Positions 1 to 9,422 of a stretch of DNA of 64,000 nucleotides are shown here, one piece after another; positions within the stretch are counted from its first letter, which is position 1; each line of letters opens with the position of its first letter. The stretch spans positions 744,001-808,000 of the forward strand of contig JAZGUH010000406.1 in NCBI GenBank assembly GCA_037893225.1, in the 5' to 3' direction. This DNA comes from Hippasteria phrygiana. Taxonomy: Eukaryota > Echinodermata > Asteroidea > Valvatida > Goniasteridae. The notes beneath the pieces are model-generated. The model saw only the letters and a program-made list of their open reading frames with translations. It made no database searches and was not told the origin of the DNA. Both the position numbers and the translations under genes were made by a program.

Positions 1-511
1 AATTGTGAAACTTATTTTCAACCCCGCATAATTATTTTCAGCCCCCCGTCAACCTCGCACCAACCCTGAGATTTGTCTATATGAAAAGGCTTAAGTGTAT
101 AGAATGTATACGTGATTAAATATTGACAAAGTTAATGTAATTATGTGCATGTATATAAAGAATGTTTAAGTCGTATTTCATTCACGATTAGCCGAAAATG
201 TGCTAAATACATGTGTATTTGGTATTTACGAAGAAGTTCGATCACTGTCATATATTTGATGAACTTACCACTCACAGATTTTTTTTCAAATCTCTTGCCT
301 ATTTTTTCCGCCTCACGGACAGTTAATATTACTTTACTATCTCTTTTTAAGTTTTGCAGTCAGTACCCAAAAAAATCAAGTTGATTGAGGATTCGGATTA
401 ACCCAATCTATGACAGCCAATAGTCCCGAAAATGGAGTACCTCTTTATGGCTTTTCACTGGTCAGTATTTGTGCATGATCAGTTAAAGTGCTTTGAAAAA
501 ATCCAAAAGTA
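1..511. other. Left flank, no gene seen
   Basis: AT-rich non-coding sequence up to the LTR retrotransposon. The only open frame (145-384) has low-complexity composition and no family resemblance. The last four bases before the first LTR (512-515, ATAC) are one half of the target-site duplication of the retrotransposon. Confidence 0.6.
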
Positions 512-515
512 ATAC

Positions 516-1522
516 TGTGGCGGATTTACTATTTGCCAGGTTGGTTGTCCCTCGGCTGGTACTCGCTGGCGGGCGAGTAGTCCCACTGCGCCGAGGTGCA
601 GGTCCGTTTGTTGGAAATATACCACCGCGTATGTCTGAACCCACTCCCAGACCACTCACACACTCCACGACACAGACAGTACGGGGACAGACACCGGAGA
701 ACTTACGGGGACGGACTAGAATGATTATGACACAGTGACAACAGAAGAACGTTCCAAGTATTTATTAAATGTCAAATAGGAAGGTAAACCCCTGATTATT
801 ATCTCTTTTATTAAGTGTGGTGCGCCTCAAGTAACTCCTCGAGCAACGCCTATCAAGCAGTGTGGTGCGCCTCAAGTAACTCCTCGAGCAACGCCTCAAG
901 CAGTGTGGTGCGCCTCTCCCTATTTGCTTGACCCTCGCGCTTGTGGGTGACGCCTCGCCCAATTAGAAAGAATGCTTCTCGACAGCGCTAGTTCCGTGAA
1001 TGTCCGCTTGTAGTCGTCCCTTCCTATGGCCCTTGCGATCCGCAAGAGGCCCCGATGGTCACTACAACTTGACTCCGCGCCTCACGTCAGTCCTACGTCA
1101 GTCCTACTACAATGACTCCACGCCTCCCGTTAGTCCAGCACTCCAGCAGGCTATCTGTCCGGCCCACTGGAGGCGTCGGTCCCGAGTGTCGCCCTAGTCC
1201 CCGTATATGGCCCACGTACGCTCCGGTACATGGACAGCACATATACTTACTGTAGTCCACTGACTCCGCTACGCTAGCCACGAGTTTCCTTGCGCCTCCT
1301 CTGTTTCCGTCCGATTCGCCTCCTTTGTTTCCGTCCTTTTCGACGAGCGCGTACCGTGTACGTCTTCCACGGTCAAGATCTAACCAGCCACTCCCTGCGC
1401 ACACCACGTATCATGCATGCCGCTGCGCTGCTTGAACGCCCTCAAGTGTTAGCGCTGCACTATGGCGCGCCTAATCTTACAGAAATATAAATATGGAACT
1501 AGCAATTTGCAATGATGTTACA
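516..1522 (-). repeat. LTR 1 (3' LTR of unit 1)
   Basis: Read on the minus strand the LTR starts TGTAACATC and ends CCGCCACA, the usual TG...CA ends. It is 1007 bp, 44 bp longer than the other two LTRs, because a short segment around 817-905 (containing CTCAAGTAACTCCTCGAGC) is tandemly duplicated. It also carries several single-base differences from LTRs 2 and 3. AATAAA polyadenylation signals occur on the minus strand in the region equivalent to 7500-7560. Confidence 0.9.
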
Positions 1523-1534
1523 AAACCCCCTTCC
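1523..1534 (-). other. Polypurine tract, unit 1
   Basis: Minus-strand GGAAGGGGGTTT lies directly against the 3' LTR, the position of the plus-strand DNA primer in LTR elements. The same tract is at 8224-8235 in unit 2. Confidence 0.75.
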
Positions 1535-2020
1535 AAGCCTGAACGTCCTCGTTCAAAATCAGCTGAAAACTACAAGACATAATAAGCAAATTGCTACTTG
1601 GAAATGTACCCTCACAAGTTTGGCAAAACCTTGAACTCTCTAAATTTACTCAAAATCAGGTTCTTTTACATAATTTGGCGAATTTTCTAACTTAACTTCG
1701 CCATATAATTAGGTTGGACGAACATCAAGTGCCTTATTTCGCCTCCGGCGTCTCATAATTTAGGCGCTTTCTCATAACTTAAACTTAAACTACATAATGA
1801 GGCGTTTCCTGCTCATAAAACTTTAGGGCAAGCGTTAAACAACAAATAGCTAAAGAATAAAGTTGAAAACTCCAGTATAAAAATATAGCTCTCGTATAAA
1901 TGTTCAGGTAGCGGTTAAAGTTTGCGTCTTGTAATGTGGTAATAATCTTGAACAAGTTCTGTAGTGAGGCACTGACATGGTCGAGTCCGGTGATGAGGTG
2001 TTGGCTTGTTCGAGCCTGGT
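1535..2020 (-). other. 3' untranslated part of unit 1
   Basis: AT-rich DNA between the second ORF and the polypurine tract, repeated unchanged at 8236-8721. I see no open frame and no other structure in it. Confidence 0.5.
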
Positions 2021-2623
2021 CTAACTCTTCTTAAACAGCTGGTCGAACTTCACGTGATAGGTACGCCCCACTCTAGTCTCGCTGACTTTAGCACCATTCT
2101 TGAACTTGGTCTGGGTGCTGACCTCGGTGACCCGTGTCACATGGCCTCTAATGACATCTTGCAGGGCCATAGGCTCCACCGGCTTGAGCTGGTCGGTTGT
2201 TCCCCCTTCGTCGGCGCTTGACCCCTCTTCCAGATCCGTCGCACTCTGATCGCCAGCCTCCTCGGCCTCCTGCCGACGCATCTGTGCCAGCAGTGCGAGA
2301 GGTTTACCACCTCTAGGTGCGCCTCGGGGTGTCACTGACTCCTCTGTCAGGAGTGACACCGACGCGGGAGACAATGAGATCTCCGCAGGAGCTGTAGGGG
2401 ACCGGTCGCGTGTCAGGTCCAGAGGTCCGTCGTTCCGCACGTCTTTAGCAACCATAGGCCCAGGAGGCTCGCCTGGTGAGACGGTGACTGGTCTGCGTTT
2501 CACCTCCGGCTCATCCTCCGGGCATTTTCCCAAGGCCGCTGCTGCTCGGCATTTCGTCTCTTGTCTCAGCGTTACATTCACCTCGAGTCCGCCATTGTTT
2601 GACTGCAATGGAGATATATACAA
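2021..2623 (-). CDS. Second ORF of the gypsy element, unknown function, unit 1
   Basis: A 200-residue ORF 98 bp downstream of the pol ORF on the same strand. It is hydrophilic, rich in Pro, Glu, Ala and Arg, and has no signal peptide or membrane segment. The middle is low-complexity (PSGEPPG-like and acidic stretches); the C-terminal 60 residues look more structured (VIRGHVTRVTEVSTQTKFKN). I do not recognise the family. Its position 3' of integrase is where some Ty3/gypsy lineages carry env or accessory genes, but it lacks the transmembrane anchor of an Env. It is identical in unit 2, so copy-to-copy conservation says nothing about selection. Confidence 0.6.
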   Translation of the reverse strand: MYISPLQSNNGGLEVNVTLRQETKCRAAAALGKCPEDEPEVKRRPVTVSPGEPPGPMVAKDVRNDGPLDLTRDRSPTAPAEISLSPASVSLLTEESVTPRGAPRGGKPLALLAQMRRQEAEEAGDQSATDLEEGSSADEGGTTDQLKPVEPMALQDVIRGHVTRVTEVSTQTKFKNGAKVSETRVGRTYHVKFDQLFKKS

Positions 2624-2721
2624 ACAAATGTTAAGTCCAATGTCTCCACAATATGTTTTGTCTATAACAAGAGCTACAACTATTTACACTCCCTCCTGTC
2701 CCTTATTGTCTGTCTATACGT

Positions 2722-5700
2722 CTATCTGAAACGGCAAGGAAGCCTCCTTGTCCGTGTCGGGTTACGCCTCGGAGGCGCTGTCTCGCTGTCCTCGTCTCGA
2801 CCGCGCGCCTCTCGCTGGTCAACGTCCGTGTTATCAGTGTCCCCAGAGTTTCCTCCACGATTCGCATTAGTTTCGGATTCCTGGTCTTCTGTCTCCTGCG
2901 GTTCGTCATGTATGTCTGTGGAACTGTCCAGTGTCGTTTGGTCAGAGTCCAAGTTATCTATGGCTGCCTGCCGTCTCCGTGGGCGGGGCTGCCGTGCCTG
3001 CAGAGGGGTGCCCTGGTACAGCTTGAGTCGATCAAAGTGTACTATTTGCATCTTCCCCCTAGGTTGCTGCTGGATCCGGTAAGTGACATCTGACAGCTTC
3101 GTGAGTATCAGATAGGGGCCCTTCCAACGAGAGACCAACTTCGGAGAGACCCCCTTTTTCCTAGCATGGACAAACAGCCAGACAAACTGGCCCTCCTCGA
3201 AGCCAGCTCCAGCCGTCCTCCTGTCATATGTCTTCTTCTGGTGTCTCGCACTCTTCCTGAGCTTCTGCCTTGCCCTGTCGTGAGCTGCCCCCATTCGATG
3301 GCGTAGATCCTCTCCAAAATCTGTGTCGGGAACCTCGCCCTCCGCTCCAAGTGTCTCCGTGGTTAAGTCAACCGGCAACCTTACTTCCCGGCCCAACATA
3401 AGCATGTTGGGTGTTTCGCCCGTTGACTCTTGCGGGACAGACCGGTACGCCCACGTAGCAAATGCTAGCTGTTGGTCCCAATCCTTCTGGTTCCGAGCAG
3501 GGTCAATCATCATCGAAATGATGTTCAGAAGAGTTTGATTAAATCGTTCTATGAGGCCGTCCGACTTGGGATTGTATGCTACTGTTCGTGTTTTCTCAAT
3601 GCCCAGAATCTTGCACATTTCCGCGAATATCGCAGACTCAAAATTCCTGCCTTGGTCGGAGTGTAATTCTCTTGGAACTCCGAACCGGCAAACGAAATTC
3701 TCCACAAAGGCTCTGGCTACTGTCTCGGCAGTGCTATCCGGCAGTGCATATGACTCCATCCATTTGGTTAAGTAATCCCCCACCACGAGGATCCACTTGT
3801 TGCCGTTCTCACTCTTTGGCAATGGTCCCACGAGGTCCAAAGCAACTCTGTCCATTGGCATGTCCACCTGAAGCTGCTGCAGTGGTGCCCTACTTTTCCT
3901 GGGTGGCGACTTCCGCTGAGCGCACCTGTCACATTTCCGGCAAAATGACCTTACGTCTGCCGCCATCCCAGCCCAGTAGTATCGGGTCCTCACCTTGGCC
4001 AGCGTACGTTCTACGCCAAAGTGTCCACCTATTACTCCACCATGTAGCTCCTTCATTACTGCCTCTCTATATTCTTGTGGCAGGATAATTTTCCACTCTA
4101 TGTCCTTCCCATCGTAGGATTCCCACTTTCTGCACAGCACTGACTCTCGTAGTTCCAGGCGTTCCCACTGTCCCCAGTAAATTTTGTCCAAGATGCCATG
4201 TGCTTGAGCCTGGCTCCAGCTTGGGCGTTCCCCCAATTTCCGTTTACAGTCTACTATTCCACAAAGAGTGGGGTCTCGAAACTGGGCTTCGGAAATCTCT
4301 TCCATGTCAATGTTTGGCTCCACTCGCAACATCCGAGTCGCCGCTTCCTCTTCCTGAGCTGGGGGACTGCCCTCCCTTGGCAGACTGGCTGCTTCTGCAG
4401 CAACAGCCTGTGCCTCTGGCTGAGGTTCGTTGGTCCGGCCACACTGGATACATGGCTTGCGTGACAGGCCGTCTGCGTTACCATGGTTTTTTCCAGGGCG
4501 ATGCACGATCACGTAGTTGTACTCTCCAATCAGCTGTATCCACCGAGCTACCTGCCCTTCCGGGTTCTTGAAGTTTACAAGCCACCGCAACGCAGCATGG
4601 TCGGTCCGTATGGTGATCTCTCTTCCGTATAAGTACTGCTTGAAATGTTTGAGGAAGTTGACCACGGCCAGTAGCTCCCGCCGCGTCACGCAATAGTTTC
4701 TTTCGTGTCGGGTAAGAGTTCTGCTAGCATATGCGAGTACTCGCTCCTCACCTTCCTGTACCTGCGACAAGACTGCTCCAATTCCTTCTCCGCTGGCATC
4801 CGTGTCCAGCACCAAGTCACCTTTGGGCCTCGGGTACGCCAGAATGGGCGCCTCCTGCAACAAACCCTTGAGGGTCTGAAATGCAACCTCACAGGCCTCA
4901 TCCCAGAGAAAATCCCGTGCTTTCTCTGTGAGGCGATGGAGTGGGCGTGCCACATCGGCGAATCCCTTGATAAATCGTCGATAGTAGGATGCGAGTCCTA
5001 AAAAACTCCGCACTCCCTTCACGTTGGTAGGTGTAGGCCATGATTTGACTGCCTCAACCTTGTCCGGGTCGGTCGAGATCCCGTCCTTGGAAACCACATG
5101 TCCAAGATATTTCACGGCTTCCTTGAAGAGAAAGCACTTTTTTGGCTTCAACTTTAGTCCCGCAAGTCTGAGTCTCTGCAGCACCTCACGTAAGCGCTGT
5201 ACCTCCTCCAGGACGCTCCTCCCGTATACAATGACGTCATCGAGGTAAACCAACAGTGTTTCCCACTGCAGTCCCGCTACAACTCTTTCCATCAACCTTT
5301 CAAAGGTGGCAGGGGCGTTGCACAAGCCAAAGGGCATGACCCTCCAGCTGTACAAGCCCCCGCGCACCACAAAGGCTGACTTCTGTTTGGCATCCTCGTC
5401 CAGCCCCACTTGCCAGTAGCCAGATGCAAGGTCAAGGGTCGAAAACCACCTTGCCCCTGACAACGCGTCCAAAGTGTCGTCGATTCGGGGAACGGGGTAG
5501 GCATCCTTCATCGTTACTTCATTGAGTCTACGGTAGTCGACGCAAAACCGTTGGCTCCCATCTTTCTTCCTGACCAGTACTACATTTGAGGACCAAGGGC
5601 TGTCCGATGGTGTAATCAGCCCCCTCTTCAACAAGTCCTGTACCTGCTGATTAATCTCTCCTTGCTTACACAATGGTTGTCGTCGAGGCCTCTGCCTGAT

Positions 5701-7107
5701 AGGTCGTGTGTTTCCAGTGTCTATACTGTGTTTAACCCAGTCGCATCTCCCGATGTCGTGATCACCTTCTGAGAATACATCCGAAAAGTCAGTAAGTAAT
5801 CGAGCCACTGTGTAGTGATACTGAGGCTCAAGATTTTCCACACTGCGCCTCCAGAGATCCGCAAGGTGGGCAGGAATATCTACTTCCGGGGTTGCGCCTC
5901 CTCTGGCAACTTCCCGGGCCTCCTGCACATCTCCCTCGGCTACCCGTGTGAGGCATCCGGCCGTCGTTCCCGAACGAACAATGCACTCCCGGCTACCAGG
6001 ATTTAGCAACCGCAATGCAAGAACGTCCTCTCCTTCCTTTCCTTCTACCAATGTCCTGGCCAGGATCAATCCCTTTTTAGCCAGCTCTCCACCTCCGTCA
6101 ATCGGTTCTATCATTCCTAGTTCGCCTGCCTGGATCTCACAGGTCACCTTCCCCGGAACCAGCGCCTCATGCCCTGGCGGGATAACAGTTGTTTCTGTAA
6201 CAACCACCCGGGCATGCAGATTCCTTCCCAATCTAGTCGTGCACCGTACGTGCTCTCCGTGGAGTATGAGTTCGCAATTGTTGAAGTCCAATGTCCCTCC
6301 AGTTGGTAGCAGAAAATCCATCCCTAGAATCCCTTTTGTTTTGATCTTGGCAAAAACCGCTCGCACTGGACAAGCGGTCCTGCCTATCCGTAAGTCTACA
6401 TTTGCCACGCCTATTGTCTTCATAGCAGTACCATCGGCTTGGATAACCCGTATGCCGTCATGTTCTAGGATTGGGCGCCTCTCCGAGGGTATCTGATAGT
6501 AAACCTCCTCGGAGATTATTGTATCCGTCGTCCCAGTATCCACCAAAAACGGGATTGTAACGGACCGGCACTCGCCCTGCACATACAACCCCTGCTTTGG
6601 TATGACCAAAGGTGCAAAAACTTCCCTCACCGCATCAGTGGCATCAGGGTGGGTCCGCTTTCTGGCTGTTCGCTCCTCTGAGCCCTTAGTGTGTTGACCC
6701 TCCTGTGTATCCAGCCTTCCCCTGGGTCGCAGAGTCGGCTGGTAGTCGTTTTCCGACTGCATTGACTCCTGTTTTGGCCTGTTCCGGCAATCCCTCCTAA
6801 AGTGTCCCTTTTTCTGACACTTGTAACACGTGTCTTCTAGGGTGGCTACTCTCCTCGGTCGAGGATGGTAAATCCGGGTGTCGTCGTGCACTGGTTTTGC
6901 ATTCCGTTCTACACTCTCATTAACCCATCGAGGTGGGTTAGGTGTTTCTGCTTCCGGGCTCGGTGTTCCACGTAACAATTGCTCCATGGTCTCGGCGTAT
7001 TCCTTCTCTCTGATCAAGGTTGCCAACTGATCCTCTCGGAGTTGGACTTCCATCCGCAGTTGGTCAATTTCCCCCTGCAGCTGGGACTCGCTCTTGGATG
7101 TGTCCAT
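2722..7107 (-). CDS. pol: Ty3/gypsy polyprotein (zinc knuckle-PR-RT-RNase H-IN), unit 1
   Basis: Intact 1461-residue ORF. Domains in order: an N-terminal coiled coil (about residues 5-45); a CX2CX4HX4C zinc knuckle (C94, C97, H102, C107); an aspartic protease with DTG at 190-192 and the partner motif GILGMDF near 259-265; reverse transcriptase (about 490-670) with catalytic YLDD at 621-624; RNase H starting near 765 (LDTDAS); and integrase with an H-H-C-C zinc-binding region (near 1000), a DDE core (LDLVGPLP, HSDQGRNF, DGLIERFN) and a GPY/F module (SRWKGPYLI). PR-RT-RH-IN order is diagnostic of Ty3/gypsy. The ATG lies about 135 nt from the PBS. Only about 107 residues precede the protease region and no capsid domain is recognisable there, which is unusual. 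The frame is uninterrupted, consistent with a young insertion. Confidence 0.95.
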   Translation of the reverse strand: MDTSKSESQLQGEIDQLRMEVQLREDQLATLIREKEYAETMEQLLRGTPSPEAETPNPPRWVNESVERNAKPVHDDTRIYHPRPRRVATLEDTCYKCQKKGHFRRDCRNRPKQESMQSENDYQPTLRPRGRLDTQEGQHTKGSEERTARKRTHPDATDAVREVFAPLVIPKQGLYVQGECRSVTIPFLVDTGTTDTIISEEVYYQIPSERRPILEHDGIRVIQADGTAMKTIGVANVDLRIGRTACPVRAVFAKIKTKGILGMDFLLPTGGTLDFNNCELILHGEHVRCTTRLGRNLHARVVVTETTVIPPGHEALVPGKVTCEIQAGELGMIEPIDGGGELAKKGLILARTLVEGKEGEDVLALRLLNPGSRECIVRSGTTAGCLTRVAEGDVQEAREVARGGATPEVDIPAHLADLWRRSVENLEPQYHYTVARLLTDFSDVFSEGDHDIGRCDWVKHSIDTGNTRPIRQRPRRQPLCKQGEINQQVQDLLKRGLITPSDSPWSSNVVLVRKKDGSQRFCVDYRRLNEVTMKDAYPVPRIDDTLDALSGARWFSTLDLASGYWQVGLDEDAKQKSAFVVRGGLYSWRVMPFGLCNAPATFERLMERVVAGLQWETLLVYLDDVIVYGRSVLEEVQRLREVLQRLRLAGLKLKPKKCFLFKEAVKYLGHVVSKDGISTDPDKVEAVKSWPTPTNVKGVRSFLGLASYYRRFIKGFADVARPLHRLTEKARDFLWDEACEVAFQTLKGLLQEAPILAYPRPKGDLVLDTDASGEGIGAVLSQVQEGEERVLAYASRTLTRHERNYCVTRRELLAVVNFLKHFKQYLYGREITIRTDHAALRWLVNFKNPEGQVARWIQLIGEYNYVIVHRPGKNHGNADGLSRKPCIQCGRTNEPQPEAQAVAAEAASLPREGSPPAQEEEAATRMLRVEPNIDMEEISEAQFRDPTLCGIVDCKRKLGERPSWSQAQAHGILDKIYWGQWERLELRESVLCRKWESYDGKDIEWKIILPQEYREAVMKELHGGVIGGHFGVERTLAKVRTRYYWAGMAADVRSFCRKCDRCAQRKSPPRKSRAPLQQLQVDMPMDRVALDLVGPLPKSENGNKWILVVGDYLTKWMESYALPDSTAETVARAFVENFVCRFGVPRELHSDQGRNFESAIFAEMCKILGIEKTRTVAYNPKSDGLIERFNQTLLNIISMMIDPARNQKDWDQQLAFATWAYRSVPQESTGETPNMLMLGREVRLPVDLTTETLGAEGEVPDTDFGEDLRHRMGAAHDRARQKLRKSARHQKKTYDRRTAGAGFEEGQFVWLFVHARKKGVSPKLVSRWKGPYLILTKLSDVTYRIQQQPRGKMQIVHFDRLKLYQGTPLQARQPRPRRRQAAIDNLDSDQTTLDSSTDIHDEPQETEDQESETNANRGGNSGDTDNTDVDQREARGRDEDSETAPPRRNPTRTRRLPCRFR

Positions 7108-7240
7108 AACGGCCGTGTATGTTCCACGTTCACTAGTGTTTAAGTTCTCCTATCCGCACGTTACGCTCACAAGAGGTCAAAGTCTTGCCGTTGCCTCCAG
7201 AAGTGGATTAAGTTATCCGTAAATGAGTTCAGCATACAAT

Positions 7241-7258
7241 ATCCCACCGCTGCCACCA
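7241..7258 (-). other. Primer binding site, unit 1 (tRNA-Leu type)
   Basis: Plus-strand ATCCCACCGCTGCCACCA, two bases from LTR 2, equals the 3' end including CCA of metazoan tRNA-Leu of the AAG/UAG type (from family knowledge). The minus strand is therefore complementary to that tRNA, as expected for a minus-strand DNA primer site. The same site is at 13942-13959 in unit 2. Confidence 0.75.
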
Positions 7259-7260
7259 TT

Positions 7261-8223
7261 TGTGGCGGATTTACTATTTGCCAGGTTGGTTGTCCCTCGG
7301 CTGGTACTCGCTGGCGGGCGAGTAGTCCCACTGCGCCGAGGTGCAGGTCCGTTTGTTGGAAATATACCACCGCGTATGTCTGAACCCACTCCCAGACCAC
7401 TCTCACACTCCACGACACAGACAGTACGGGGACAGACACCGGAGAACTTACGGGGACGGACTAGAATGATTATGACACAGTGACAACAGAAGAACGTTCC
7501 AAGTATTTATTAAATGTCAAATAAGAAGGTAAACCCCTGATTATTATCTCTTTTATTAAATTGTGGTTTCGCCTCAAGTAACTCCTCGAGCAACGCCTCA
7601 AGCAGTGTGGTGCGCCTCTCCCTATTTGCTTGACCCTCGCGCTTGTGGGTGACGCCTCGCCCAATTAGAAAGAATGCTTCTCGACAGCGCTAGCTCCGTG
7701 AATGTCCGCTTGTAGTCGTCCCTTCCTATGGCCCTTGCGATCCGCAAGAGGCCCCGATGGTCACTACAACTTGACTCCGCGCCTCACGTCAGTCCTACGT
7801 CAGTCCTACTACAATGACTCCACGCCTCCCGTTAGTCCAGCACTCCAGCAGGCTATCTGTCCGGCCCACTGGAGGCGTCGGTCCCGAGTGTCGCCCTAGT
7901 CCCCGTATATGGCCCACGTACGCTCCGGTACATGGACAGCACATATACTTACTGTAGTCCACTGACTCCGCTACGCTAGCCACGAGTTTCCTTGCGCCTC
8001 CTCTGTTTCCGTCCGATTCGCCTCCTTTGTTTCCGTCCTTTTCGACGAGCGCGTACCGTGTACGTCTTCCACGGTCAAGATCTAACCAGCCACTCCCTGC
8101 GCACACCACGTATCATGCATGCCGCTGCGCTGCTTGAACGCCCTCAAGTGTTAGCGCTGACTATGGCGCGCCTAATCTTACAGAAATATAAATATGGAAC
8201 TAGCAATTTGCAATGATGTTACA
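7261..8223 (-). repeat. LTR 2 (shared middle LTR)
   Basis: 963 bp, TG...CA ends on the minus strand. It serves as 5' LTR of unit 1 and 3' LTR of unit 2. By eye it is identical to LTR 3 and differs from LTR 1 by the missing 44-bp duplication and a few substitutions. Confidence 0.92.
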
Positions 8224-8721
8224 AAACCCCCTTCCAAGCCTGAACGTCCTCGTTCAAAATCAGCTGAAAACTACAAGACATAATAAGCAAATTGCTACTT
8301 GGAAATGTACCCTCACAAGTTTGGCAAAACCTTGAACTCTCTAAATTTACTCAAAATCAGGTTCTTTTACATAATTTGGCGAATTTTCTAACTTAACTTC
8401 GCCATATAATTAGGTTGGACGAACATCAAGTGCCTTATTTCGCCTCCGGCGTCTCATAATTTAGGCGCTTTCTCATAACTTAAACTTAAACTACATAATG
8501 AGGCGTTTCCTGCTCATAAAACTTTAGGGCAAGCGTTAAACAACAAATAGCTAAAGAATAAAGTTGAAAACTCCAGTATAAAAATATAGCTCTCGTATAA
8601 ATGTTCAGGTAGCGGTTAAAGTTTGCGTCTTGTAATGTGGTAATAATCTTGAACAAGTTCTGTAGTGAGGCACTGACATGGTCGAGTCCGGTGATGAGGT
8701 GTTGGCTTGTTCGAGCCTGGT

Positions 8722-9324
8722 CTAACTCTTCTTAAACAGCTGGTCGAACTTCACGTGATAGGTACGCCCCACTCTAGTCTCGCTGACTTTAGCACCATTC
8801 TTGAACTTGGTCTGGGTGCTGACCTCGGTGACCCGTGTCACATGGCCTCTAATGACATCTTGCAGGGCCATAGGCTCCACCGGCTTGAGCTGGTCGGTTG
8901 TTCCCCCTTCGTCGGCGCTTGACCCCTCTTCCAGATCCGTCGCACTCTGATCGCCAGCCTCCTCGGCCTCCTGCCGACGCATCTGTGCCAGCAGTGCGAG
9001 AGGTTTACCACCTCTAGGTGCGCCTCGGGGTGTCACTGACTCCTCTGTCAGGAGTGACACCGACGCGGGAGACAATGAGATCTCCGCAGGAGCTGTAGGG
9101 GACCGGTCGCGTGTCAGGTCCAGAGGTCCGTCGTTCCGCACGTCTTTAGCAACCATAGGCCCAGGAGGCTCGCCTGGTGAGACGGTGACTGGTCTGCGTT
9201 TCACCTCCGGCTCATCCTCCGGGCATTTTCCCAAGGCCGCTGCTGCTCGGCATTTCGTCTCTTGTCTCAGCGTTACATTCACCTCGAGTCCGCCATTGTT
9301 TGACTGCAATGGAGATATATACAA
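8722..9324 (-). CDS. Second ORF of the gypsy element, unknown function, unit 2
   Basis: Same 200-residue protein as the ORF at 2021-2623, without visible change, again 98 bp after pol. Function not recognised. Confidence 0.6.
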   Translation of the reverse strand: MYISPLQSNNGGLEVNVTLRQETKCRAAAALGKCPEDEPEVKRRPVTVSPGEPPGPMVAKDVRNDGPLDLTRDRSPTAPAEISLSPASVSLLTEESVTPRGAPRGGKPLALLAQMRRQEAEEAGDQSATDLEEGSSADEGGTTDQLKPVEPMALQDVIRGHVTRVTEVSTQTKFKNGAKVSETRVGRTYHVKFDQLFKKS

Positions 9325-9422
9325 ACAAATGTTAAGTCCAATGTCTCCACAATATGTTTTGTCTATAACAAGAGCTACAACTATTTACACTCCCTCCTGT
9401 CCCTTATTGTCTGTCTATACGT

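Noticed and set aside
1093..1407. 104-residue ORF within the LTR, also at 7795-8109 and 14496-14810
   Set aside because: Conserved only because the LTRs are near-identical copies; low-complexity composition and no family resemblance.
3576..4088. 170-residue plus-strand ORF, and similar ones across 2.7-7.1 and 9.4-13.8 kb
   Set aside because: Antisense shadows of the gypsy pol gene.
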